Part shown: one piece after another, positions 7,747 to 14,743 of the stretch | Position numbering within the stretch: the stretch's first letter is position 1 | How the letters are laid out: the number at the start of each line of letters is the position of its first letter | Source of the DNA: Rhodobiaceae bacterium | Lineage (GTDB): Bacteria; Pseudomonadota; Alphaproteobacteria; Rhizobiales; JAKPQE01 | Direction of reading: 5' to 3' | DNA: 35,818 nt | Assembly (NCBI GenBank): GCA_028278505.1 | Contig: JANQEG010000034.1 | Location: forward strand, 1 to 35,818 | Notes under the pieces: generated by a model | Told to the model about the DNA's origin: nothing | Seen by the model: only the letters and a program-made list of their open reading frames with translations | The model's database searches: none | Program-made: the position numbers and the translations under genes

Positions 7747-9135
7747 ATGGCAGAAACAAGTGCGGCCGCTGAGCGCGGCGCCGCAAAGGCGAAGCGCCGG
7801 CTGCTGTTGGTCTGCAACGATGTGGTCGGCGCGCAGATGGCCGGGTCGGCGATCCGCTGCATCGAGATGGCGCGGGCGTTGCACCGCGACTGCGATGTCA
7901 CCGTCACCGCACCGCGCTTCGATGGCACGCTCGACCTGCCGTTTCCGGTATTGGTGCCGAACGCCCGCCAGCACCGTCGGATCGCCGATGGCGCCGACGT
8001 CATTCTCGCCCAGGGCAACGCCCTGGTGCGCCACCCGTTCCTGAAGCAGGCCCGGGCGGCCCTGATCGCCGACCTCTACTGCCCGCTGCCGCTTGAATAC
8101 CATCAGTTGTCACAGGGCGTCGAGATCGGCACCAGAATGGCGGCCGGCGCCTATACATCGCGCCTGGTGGCGGAGCAACTGGCCTTCGCCGATCACTTCC
8201 TGTGCGCCAGCGACAAGCAATTCGACTTCTGGATGGGTGCCTTGGCGATGGCCGGACGGATCAACGGATTGCGCTGGCCGCGGGCCGGCCACGCCGATCT
8301 GTCCGAACTCATGACCGTGATCCCGTTCGGCCTGCCGAACGAACCGCCCGCGCCGTCCAGGCTCGAGATGCGGAAAAGGTTCGGCATCCCGGCCGACGCC
8401 TTCGTCGCTTTGTGGGGCGGCGGCATCTATCAATGGCTCGATCCGCTGACGGTCATCAAGGCCATCGGCGAACTTGTGACGGCCGGCCAGCCTGTGCACC
8501 TCGTCTTTGTCGGTATCGGGCACCCGAATCCCGAGATCCATCAGCACGATATGGCCCGCGAGGCGATCGCGCTCGCCGAAATGCTGGACCTCAAGGACCG
8601 CTTCGTCCATTTCAACTTCGGCTGGGCGCCCTACGGCGAACGGCACAGCTTCTTTCTCGACGCCGATGTCGGCGTGTGCGCGCATTTCGACAATCCCGAG
8701 ACGCGGTTCTCGTTCCGCACACGGATGCTGGACTATTTGTGGTGCGGTCTGCCCATTGTCACCAGTACCGGGGATATCTTCGCCGAAAAAGTGCGGCAGG
8801 AGCAGCTCGGCGAGGTCGTCGGCTACGAGGATGTCGACGGCTGGGTGCGGGCGCTGGCCAAGCTGCGGGCGGAAGAACCGTATGCCGAAGCGTGCGCGCG
8901 CCGGGCCGGAGCCTGTGCCCAAGACTATCGCTGGCAGGTGGTGACCGAGCCGTTGCTGGCGCTTGCGCAAACGATAGAACCTGCCGCCGACCGCGATTTC
9001 GCCAGAAGCTTCTTCTCCTCGCGGCGCGTCAGGCCGAGCCTCCTGCAGCGCGTCCGGCACATCTATGAAACGGGCGGATTCCGGTCGGTCGGCAGCACCG
9101 CATGGCGCCGCATCGGCCGCCGCTTCGGCCATTGA
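7747..9135 (+). CDS. GT-B glycosyltransferase (family 4/1 type)
   Basis: The 462-residue protein begins with an alanine-rich leader, then RRLLLVCNDVVG, the first strand of the N-terminal Rossmann domain. The second domain contains FVALWGGGIYQWLDPLTVIKA, followed by FNFGWAPYGERHSFFLDADVGV and FSFRTRMLDYLWCGLPIVTS; the latter is the donor-binding region of GT4-like enzymes, although the usual E-x7-E spacing is not obvious. It should transfer a nucleotide-activated sugar onto a lipid-linked acceptor in the cytoplasm. GGAAGG precedes the ATG. The C-terminal 60 residues are rich in arginine and may lie along the membrane; that is inference. Confidence 0.82.
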   Translation: MAETSAAAERGAAKAKRRLLLVCNDVVGAQMAGSAIRCIEMARALHRDCDVTVTAPRFDGTLDLPFPVLVPNARQHRRIADGADVILAQGNALVRHPFLKQARAALIADLYCPLPLEYHQLSQGVEIGTRMAAGAYTSRLVAEQLAFADHFLCASDKQFDFWMGALAMAGRINGLRWPRAGHADLSELMTVIPFGLPNEPPAPSRLEMRKRFGIPADAFVALWGGGIYQWLDPLTVIKAIGELVTAGQPVHLVFVGIGHPNPEIHQHDMAREAIALAEMLDLKDRFVHFNFGWAPYGERHSFFLDADVGVCAHFDNPETRFSFRTRMLDYLWCGLPIVTSTGDIFAEKVRQEQLGEVVGYEDVDGWVRALAKLRAEEPYAEACARRAGACAQDYRWQVVTEPLLALAQTIEPAADRDFARSFFSSRRVRPSLLQRVRHIYETGGFRSVGSTAWRRIGRRFGH

Positions 9136-9213
9136 ACGATCACCGCGCTGCGTCGGCAGCGGGCCGGGCAGACGCGACCCGTGCCACCGTAGCCGGGCCA
9201 GGATGACAACCGG

Positions 9214-10119
9214 ATGAGCCTTGAGGCGCCGCATATCTGCGCAATCATCGTCAGCTACTTCCCCGACCGGGAAAAGCTGATGAATTTGCTGGACCGGCTG
9301 CACGACCAGGTCGAGCATATCGTCATTGTCGACAACGGCTCATCCGACGACACGGTGGCATGGATCGCCGCGGTCGACACCACGCCCCGCCCCGTTCTGA
9401 TCCGCCTCGGCGACAACAAGGGCGTCGCCAAGGCGCAAAACGTCGGCATCGCGCATGCACGGAAGACCGGCTGCAATGCGGTCATCCTGTTCGACCACGA
9501 CAGCATGCCGGAGCCCGGCATGGTGCACATCCTGTTCAATGCGATGGCCCGCCTGTCCGCGGCGGGCGCGCGGGTCGCCGCCGTCGGCCCGCGCTATTCC
9601 GACCCTCGCCAGGACAATCCGCCGCCCTTCATCCAAATCGACGGCTTCAAGGTCGTGCGCCAGCGCTGCGACCGGGAAGATGCGGTGGTTAAGGTCGACT
9701 ACCTGATCTCCTCAGGATGCCTCATGCCGATGCAGGCTCTCGAGCGGGCCGGCCCGATGCGCGACGCGTTGTTCATCGATTATGTCGATATCGAGTGGGG
9801 CCTGCGCGCCGGGGCGGCCGGCCTGCAGAGTTACGGGGTGTGCGGCGCGCGCATGCGGCACGAACTCGGCGATGCGCCGATCCGTTTCCGCGGCAGGATG
9901 ATCCCGCATCACAGCCCGCTGCGCCATTATTATCATTTCCGCAACGCCGTGTGGATGTACCGGCAGCCGGACTACCCCTTCAACTGGAAAATCGCCGACG
10001 GCTATCGTCTGCTGCTGAAATACGGTTTCTATTCGCTGTTCGCCAAGCCGCGGCTCCGGCACTGGTGGATGATGACCAAGGGCATCGCGCACGGGCTCGT
10101 CGGACGACTGAATCGATAG
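9214..10119 (+). CDS. Family 2 glycosyltransferase, rhamnosyltransferase-like
   Basis: The 301-residue protein opens with ICAIIVSYFPDREKLMNLL and IVIVDNGSSDDT, has DHD at 94-96 as the metal-binding triad, and ISSGCLMPMQALERAGPM then FIDYVDIEWGLRAGAAG, the aglycone-side acidic region. The pattern and length match the RfbF/WbbL-like rhamnosyltransferase group, but donor identity cannot be read from sequence and no rhamnose synthesis genes are in this window. An AGGA lies upstream of the ATG. It is the last plus-strand gene before the oppositely oriented regulatory pair. Confidence 0.82.
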   Translation: MSLEAPHICAIIVSYFPDREKLMNLLDRLHDQVEHIVIVDNGSSDDTVAWIAAVDTTPRPVLIRLGDNKGVAKAQNVGIAHARKTGCNAVILFDHDSMPEPGMVHILFNAMARLSAAGARVAAVGPRYSDPRQDNPPPFIQIDGFKVVRQRCDREDAVVKVDYLISSGCLMPMQALERAGPMRDALFIDYVDIEWGLRAGAAGLQSYGVCGARMRHELGDAPIRFRGRMIPHHSPLRHYYHFRNAVWMYRQPDYPFNWKIADGYRLLLKYGFYSLFAKPRLRHWWMMTKGIAHGLVGRLNR

Positions 10120-10198
10120 CGCCCGGTCGGCTGCCGTTGCGATCGGTTGCAGAGCAGACTGCGGAAAACTGAACCGTGCCTTTTGCTCTGACTTCTGT

Positions 10199-10256
10199 GG
10201 AGCATGGGTGTTTCCCGAAAACCGGTTCAGGCTCGGGGCCGGCTTTATGCTCTAAA
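10199..10256. repeat. TAGAGCAT-type extragenic repeat overlapping a stop codon
   Basis: GAGCAT (10200-10205) and ATGCTC (10247-10252) form an inverted pair around CCCGAAAACCGGTTC (10214-10228). Elements of this form (TAGAGCAT, CCGAAAACCGG) are common between genes in rhizobia, from general knowledge. Read on the minus strand, its TAG end supplies the stop codon of the NusG-like gene. Confidence 0.55.
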
Positions 10257-10788
10257 CCCGACAGCTCTCGACCTGCCACGCATCGTGCTGAATGCGTACC
10301 GCGCGGCCCATGATTTCGAGCAGCAGCCAGACCCGGTCGTTCTCGGACACCGACAGAACCTCGGCGATGATATCCCGGAACGGGCCGCCGATGACCTGCA
10401 CCGCATCGCCGGGCACGAACCGCGGTGCCGTCGCATGCCGCAGCATTCCTGCCTCCTCGAAGGCCTGCAGTTGCTCAACGAAGCCCTCCGGCATGAAACC
10501 GAGGCGCTCGCCGAACCGCACGACGGTGCGCACACCCCTTGTCGACAGCAACACCCGCCACTGGGCATTGTGTTCGCTGAGCTTCACGAACGCATAGCAG
10601 GGGAATAGCGGCCGCCGCACGAAATCGACGTTGCGGGCGTGGCTGCGACGACGCATGACCAGCGGGCAATAGGCCTGGTAGCCCTGGCGCTCGACATTGG
10701 CGACGGCGGTCATCTCCTCGTTGGGCTTGGTGTAGAGGGCGATCCAGCCGCGCTGGCCGGCCTCCTTGACGGCATCGGCGCGGCTCAT
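10252..10788 (-). CDS. NusG/RfaH-like specialised transcription antiterminator
   Basis: The 178-residue protein has an N-terminal NGN domain (about 13-115: WIALYTKPNEEMTAVANVERQGYQAYCPL, RRPLFPCYAFVKL, TRGVRTVVRFG) and a C-terminal KOW domain (about 124-178: FVPGDAVQVIGGPFRDIIAEVLSV). This is the architecture of NusG and its paralogues RfaH, UpxY and LoaP, which bind RNA polymerase and let it read through long polysaccharide operons. Location in a glycan locus marks it as an operon-specific paralogue and not the housekeeping NusG, which normally lies near ribosomal protein genes. Its ATG overlaps the stop of the upstream regulator (ATGA), so translation is coupled. I could not find a convincing ops-like recruitment sequence. 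Confidence 0.88.
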   Translation of the reverse strand: MSRADAVKEAGQRGWIALYTKPNEEMTAVANVERQGYQAYCPLVMRRRSHARNVDFVRRPLFPCYAFVKLSEHNAQWRVLLSTRGVRTVVRFGERLGFMPEGFVEQLQAFEEAGMLRHATAPRFVPGDAVQVIGGPFRDIIAEVLSVSENDRVWLLLEIMGRAVRIQHDAWQVESCRV

Positions 10789-11402
10789 GTCAGAAACTCC
10801 GGAACCAGCAATCGCGACCGATCGAGCCCGAACTCGGCGACGACGGCGGCATGGTCCGCCGTCTGGTAACGCGATGCCATGAAGTGGCAGACGATCGCGG
10901 CATCGATGGTGTCGGTCGCCGTCTTTGCCTGCAGCGCACGCGCCGAGCCGGCGACCGGTATCGCCCCTCGCTTCGCGACCGGGGGGTCGTTGTCGATGAT
11001 GCCGACGATGTCGATGTCGCCGAAACCGCCGGCGACCATCAAGGCAAGTTCGGTCAGCTCGGTATGGCCGATGAGGACGATCCTGCGCCAACCGTTGCCG
11101 CGGCAATGGTCGAACAGGTCGCCGTACTGCTCGCGGCCGAGTCGAAAAATGCCGAACGATGCCTGCAGATAGCGCGAGGTGAGTTCGGCCTTTTCCGAGA
11201 ACCCCGCCGGCGTCAGGTAATACAGATAGCGACGCGCGGGAACCTGCCCCAGCTTGATCAGCCCCTTCGACACACAGCGCTTGATGTGCCAGTTGATCAT
11301 GCCAACCGAAATGCCGATCTCGTCAGCCAATCGCCGTTGCGAAATGGTCGGATTGCGATCGACTTCGGTCAGAATTTTGCGCACCACTTCCTGGTCGGCC
11401 AT
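10785..11402 (-). CDS. Winged helix-turn-helix regulator fused to a Rossmann-like domain (EPS-associated type)
   Basis: The 205-residue protein has a winged-helix DNA-binding domain at about 5-66 (TISQRRLADEIGISVGMINWHIKRCVSKGLIK, wing around RRYLYYLTPAGF), a linker helix, and a C-terminal alpha/beta segment (105-205) with RRIVLIGHTELTELAL and DIVGIIDNDPPVAKRGAIPVAGS. The second part resembles the nucleotide-binding half of sugar-modifying enzymes such as the PglD N-terminus, so it may sense a sugar nucleotide or CoA-type ligand; that is inference. The N-terminal part matches what is called EPS-associated MarR-family regulator. It overlaps the NusG-like gene by 4 bases and has an inverted repeat 18 bases before its ATG, suggesting autoregulation. 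Confidence 0.8.
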   Translation of the reverse strand: MADQEVVRKILTEVDRNPTISQRRLADEIGISVGMINWHIKRCVSKGLIKLGQVPARRYLYYLTPAGFSEKAELTSRYLQASFGIFRLGREQYGDLFDHCRGNGWRRIVLIGHTELTELALMVAGGFGDIDIVGIIDNDPPVAKRGAIPVAGSARALQAKTATDTIDAAIVCHFMASRYQTADHAAVVAEFGLDRSRLLVPEFLT

Positions 11403-11420
11403 CGGCGCTTCTCTTCAGTC

Positions 11421-11465
11421 TTGTTCAATCATTGAACAAATAGCATAGGCGGCGCTCGTTGAACA
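11421..11465 (-). promoter_or_regulatory. Candidate operator: inverted repeat plus a third half-site before the winged-helix gene
   Basis: TTGTTCAATCATTGAACAA (11421-11439) is a perfect 8-bp inverted repeat with a 3-base spacer. A further half-site TTGAACA occurs at 11459-11465. On the minus strand a possible -10, TATGCT, lies at 11447-11442, between the third half-site and the palindrome. A dimeric winged-helix protein bound here would block its own promoter. The remaining gap to the plus-strand gene at 11666 (about 200 bases) shows only weak promoter-like matches, such as TGTAAT at 11596-11601. Confidence 0.6.
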
Positions 11466-11665
11466 CCATGGAAGTTCGATTGCGGCCGTGCATGGGCCGG
11501 ACCCGGCGCGGAACGCGGCGGGCCTGAACCTGCAAAACACCCGCAAGAGATCGGGCACGAAGAACCGGGGATTTTCCGAAAAGAGTTTTTTCCAGTGTAA
11601 TTGACGAGCACACCCCGGAACGAACTGGTCAAGATAGGGAAATCCCGTTATCGGGGACAATCCAA

Positions 11666-12430
11666 ATGAGCAGACAGAACCCTATGATCACGGTTTCCAT
11701 TGTCAGCCACAATCATGGCAGCATGGTCAATGAACTCATCAAGACGCTGCTCCAATGCGATTCAGTTACGAAGATCATCCTGACGAGGAATGTACCCGAA
11801 ACAATTCCGGCCATCGCCGGTGAGCGTATCGTGCTCATCGAAAACCGGTCGCCAAGGGGTTTCGGGGCCAATCACAATACCGCTTTCAGGCGATCCGACG
11901 CTCCCTATTTCTGTGTTCTCAATCCGGATATCGAATTCCCCAATGATCCCTTCCCTGCCCTGATAAACACTCTGGAGGATCAGAACGCAGCTCTTGTCGG
12001 CCCGCAGATCCTGTCGCAGGACGGTTATGTCGAGGACAGCATCCGGCACTTCCCGACGCTGCGTTCGCTTGCCCTCAAATTGCTCTTGAAAGACGAGGGC
12101 CGCTATGCCGTTGCTCAAGACGCAAAGCTGATCTTTCCGGAATGGATAGCTGGAATGTTTATGCTGTTTCGCTCCGCCGACTACGAAGACGTTCGCGGCT
12201 TCGATGAACGCTATTATCTCTATTACGAGGACGTGGACATTTGCGCGCGATTGCAGCAAGCCGGGAAAAAGATCGTTGCCGACCTCTCGGTGAACGTCAC
12301 CCATAACGCTCGGCGAAAAAGCCGAAAAGATCTGCGTCACATGCGCTGGCATTTCACCAGCATGTTGCGGTATCTCTGGGCCTACAGGACGAGAACGATC
12401 TTGCCCGCCAAAAGAGGTGAAGGTCATTGA
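11666..12430 (+). CDS. Family 2 glycosyltransferase, WbbL-like
   Basis: The 254-residue protein shows ITVSIVSHNHGSMVNELI at the start, RGFGANHNTAF, LNPDIEF with N-P-D at 86-88 in place of D-x-D, GPQILSQDG, EWIAGMFMLFR and YLYYEDVDICARL with ED at 188-189. This pattern matches the WbbL-type rhamnosyl or deoxysugar transferases. The first residues MSRQNPM leave a second possible start at the later ATG (MITVSIV). It is the first gene of the plus-strand run that follows the divergent regulatory region, so it may be the start of the transcription unit controlled there. Donor sugar unknown. Confidence 0.83.
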   Translation: MSRQNPMITVSIVSHNHGSMVNELIKTLLQCDSVTKIILTRNVPETIPAIAGERIVLIENRSPRGFGANHNTAFRRSDAPYFCVLNPDIEFPNDPFPALINTLEDQNAALVGPQILSQDGYVEDSIRHFPTLRSLALKLLLKDEGRYAVAQDAKLIFPEWIAGMFMLFRSADYEDVRGFDERYYLYYEDVDICARLQQAGKKIVADLSVNVTHNARRKSRKDLRHMRWHFTSMLRYLWAYRTRTILPAKRGEGH

Positions 12431-12487
12431 CGACCGCCGCGACGACGGGCACCACTTCACATACTCCGAGAGACGAGCGTTGGGATT

Positions 12488-13471
12488 GTGTCGGACGGCA
12501 CTAAACAGCGGAGGGTTCTGGTTACCGGTGCAAACGGCTTCATCGGCACGGGTCTCTGCGCCGCTCTTCGCGCCAACCATCGGTTCCTGACGCGCGCGGC
12601 GATCCGGCATCCGGCACCGGCCGGCGAAAACGGGATCGAACATGTGCGCATCGACAGTCTTGCGGCCGACACCGACTGGTGCGCGGCTCTCGCCGGTATC
12701 GACTGCGTTGTCCACACGGCTGCGCGCATCCAGGTCCGGGGCGAAACCGAAACTGATCCGCTCACGGTGTTGCGGCAGGCGAATGTGGACGGCACGATGG
12801 CCCTGGCCCGCCAGGCGGCCGAAACCGGCGTGCGCCGCTTCGTCTTCCTCAGTTCCATTAAGGTCAATGGCGAGGAGACCGCGCCCGGCAAGCCATTTGC
12901 CGCCGACGACGCGCTGGCGCCGATCGATGCCTATGGGCAATCGAAGCGCGAGGCCGAGGACGGCATCCGCGCGATCGCCAAAGAGACCGGAATGGAGGCC
13001 GTGATCATCCGCCCGGTTCTGGTCTATGGTCCAGGCGTCGGGGCGAATTTCGAGCGCCTGATGGCCTGGCTGACGAAGGGTCTGCCGCTGCCGCTCGGCG
13101 CCGTCGACAATCGGCGAAGCCTCGTCGCCCGGGACAATCTTGTCGATCTGATCGTGACCACGCTGACCCACGACGCCGCCGCCGATCAGACCTTCCTCGT
13201 CAGCGATGGCGATGACGTCTCGACGCCGGACCTGCTGCGCCGCATGGCCGCCGCGCTCGGAACCCGGGCACGGCTCCTGCCCGTGCCGGTTTCGATGCTG
13301 ACCGCCGCCGCCGCCCTCTTCGGTCGCGCCGACATGGCGCGGCGTCTGTGCGGCTCGCTGCAGGTGGATATCGGCAAGACGCGGTCGCTGCTCGGCTGGT
13401 CGCCGCCGGTCGGCATGGACGCGGGCCTGCGCGAGACCGCGGCGCATTTCCTGGATCGGTTGGACAGATGA
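12488..13471 (+). CDS. NAD-dependent sugar-nucleotide reductase/epimerase (WbpV/WreQ-like SDR)
   Basis: This 327-residue extended short-chain dehydrogenase has the dinucleotide motif GANGFIG (14-20), the family-typical LSSIKVNGEET stretch and the catalytic pair Y149 and K153 (YGQSK). Relatives WbpV and WreQ reduce UDP-4-keto-6-deoxy-GlcNAc to UDP-QuiNAc or UDP-FucNAc. That fits here because the next gene is a WbpL-like initiating transferase, as in Pseudomonas and Rhizobium O-antigen loci (established for those families), and a WbpM-like dehydratase lies at 25559-27475. The start is GTG at 12488, 57 bases after the previous stop. Which of the two sugars is made cannot be told from the sequence. 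Confidence 0.82.
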   Translation: MSDGTKQRRVLVTGANGFIGTGLCAALRANHRFLTRAAIRHPAPAGENGIEHVRIDSLAADTDWCAALAGIDCVVHTAARIQVRGETETDPLTVLRQANVDGTMALARQAAETGVRRFVFLSSIKVNGEETAPGKPFAADDALAPIDAYGQSKREAEDGIRAIAKETGMEAVIIRPVLVYGPGVGANFERLMAWLTKGLPLPLGAVDNRRSLVARDNLVDLIVTTLTHDAAADQTFLVSDGDDVSTPDLLRRMAAALGTRARLLPVPVSMLTAAAALFGRADMARRLCGSLQVDIGKTRSLLGWSPPVGMDAGLRETAAHFLDRLDR

Positions 13472-14484
13472 CGGTGTGGTGGCTGATCCCGATCTCCGGC
13501 ATTCTCACCCTGGTCCTGACCGGCGTAGTGCTGCGCTATGCGCGGTCGCTCGGGACAATCGACATTCCCAACGCGCGCAGCTCCCACACGATCGCGATGC
13601 CGCGCGGCGGCGGGATTGCGATTGCCGCCGTTGTCTTGTCCTCCCTGCCGATTCTCGCCTGGGCCGGTGCGCTGCCCTGGGCCACAATGTGGGGCATGTT
13701 CGGCGCCGGGTTGTGCATGGCCGTGACCGGCTTCGTCGACGATCGCGGCCACGTCGCGGCGCGCTGGCGGCTCGCCGCCCAGTTGCTTGCCGCGTTCTGG
13801 GTGCTGTGGTGGATCGGCGTGCCCGCCTTGTCGGTGTTCGGCTGGGAGATCGGCGCCCATTGGGCGCTCTATGTTCCCTTCACGCTTTATCTGATCTGGC
13901 TGGTCAATCTCTACAATTTCATCGACGGAATAGACGGTATCGCCAGCATCGGCGCAGCTTTCGCCGGCCTCGGCGGCGCCCTGCTCTACACCCTGTCGGG
14001 CGTGGCCGACCAGGCGATCGTTCCGTTGATCGTGGCCGCGGCCGCGGTCGGATTTCTGTCCTGGAACTTTCCGCCGGCGCGCATCTTCATGGGCGATACG
14101 GGAAGCGGCTTTCTGGGCATCGTTCTCGGCGCACTGTCGCTGCAGGCGGCGCAGACCGCACCGCAGTTGTTCTGGTCCTGGTTGATCCTGCTCGCGGTCT
14201 TCATCGTCGATGCGACCTGGACGCTCCTGCGCCGGCTGGTGAACCGCGAGGCGGTCTACGAGGCCCATTGCAGCCACGCCTATCAGCACGCCGCTTCCCG
14301 TTTCGGGCGGCACCTGCCGGTTCTGATCGGCATCGGCGCGATCAACCTCGTCTGGCTGCTTCCGCTGGCGCTGTGGGTCGGTATCGGCGGGCTCGACGGT
14401 GCCCTCGGTCTCGGCCTGGCCTCAGCGCCGCTGCTCGTGCTCGCGATCCGATATGGCGCGGGCCGGCGGGACTGGACGCCGTGA
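13468..14484 (+). CDS. Polyprenyl-phosphate sugar-1-phosphate transferase (WbpL/WecA-like, MraY superfamily)
   Basis: The 338-residue membrane protein has about ten helices and the full superfamily signature: DIPNARSSH (32-40), PRGGG (45-49), the metal-binding DDR (91-93), NFIDGIDG (150-157) and IFMGDTGS with D210. It transfers a HexNAc-type sugar 1-phosphate from UDP to undecaprenyl phosphate, the first step of glycan unit assembly at the cytoplasmic face. ATG 13468 overlaps the SDR stop (ATGA), giving translational coupling and supporting the idea that the SDR makes its donor. A longer frame beginning at 13348 lies in the SDR gene and is not needed. Confidence 0.92.
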   Translation: MTVWWLIPISGILTLVLTGVVLRYARSLGTIDIPNARSSHTIAMPRGGGIAIAAVVLSSLPILAWAGALPWATMWGMFGAGLCMAVTGFVDDRGHVAARWRLAAQLLAAFWVLWWIGVPALSVFGWEIGAHWALYVPFTLYLIWLVNLYNFIDGIDGIASIGAAFAGLGGALLYTLSGVADQAIVPLIVAAAAVGFLSWNFPPARIFMGDTGSGFLGIVLGALSLQAAQTAPQLFWSWLILLAVFIVDATWTLLRRLVNREAVYEAHCSHAYQHAASRFGRHLPVLIGIGAINLVWLLPLALWVGIGGLDGALGLGLASAPLLVLAIRYGAGRRDWTP

Positions 14485-14589
14485 TGTTTCGAATGGTGGC
14501 GGCCTTGCATTTGGCGCCGTTCTGCGGCATTCCGGCTGCGTTTCGCGGTGCCGATGCCTGCGACCGGCCGCTTGCGGTTCCAATGAAGA

Positions 14590-14717
14590 CTTGACAAATT
14601 GTTGATATCATTGCGCTCCGAGGCCGGAACGGGTGCCTGCTCAAATCGCATTCGGGCATCGGTGCAAGGTGATGGACCCTGCACGGTTCCATGTCTTGCG
14701 GAATTTGGCACCGATGC
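14590..14717 (+). promoter_or_regulatory. Intergenic leader with inverted repeats before the nucleotide-sugar dehydrogenase gene
   Basis: The 259-base gap 14485-14743 contains no gene. TTGACA at 14591-14596 is a possible -35, with no clear -10. GCATCGGTGC (14656-14665) and GCACCGATGC (14708-14717) form a perfect 10-bp inverted repeat. A second, overlapping hairpin uses GTGCAAGG (14662-14669) and CCCTGCAC (14677-14684), with one mismatch. The two stems are mutually exclusive because they share 14662-14665. Confidence 0.35.
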
Positions 14718-14743
14718 GGCGGGTTTGATCGGTGGGGAACGGT

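Noticed and set aside
10252-11106. Longer 284-codon reading of the NusG-like gene
   Set aside because: The extra N-terminal part overlaps the winged-helix gene in another frame; the ATG at 10788 gives a standard NGN-KOW protein.
11403-11665. E. coli-like ops or JUMPstart element for the NusG paralogue
   Set aside because: GGCGGCGCTC at 11449 is only a loose match to GGCGGTAGCGT and is in the wrong place to be convincing.
11762-13447. 561-codon minus-strand frame across two glycan genes
   Set aside because: It crosses the boundary of two well supported plus-strand genes and has no domain or ribosome site.
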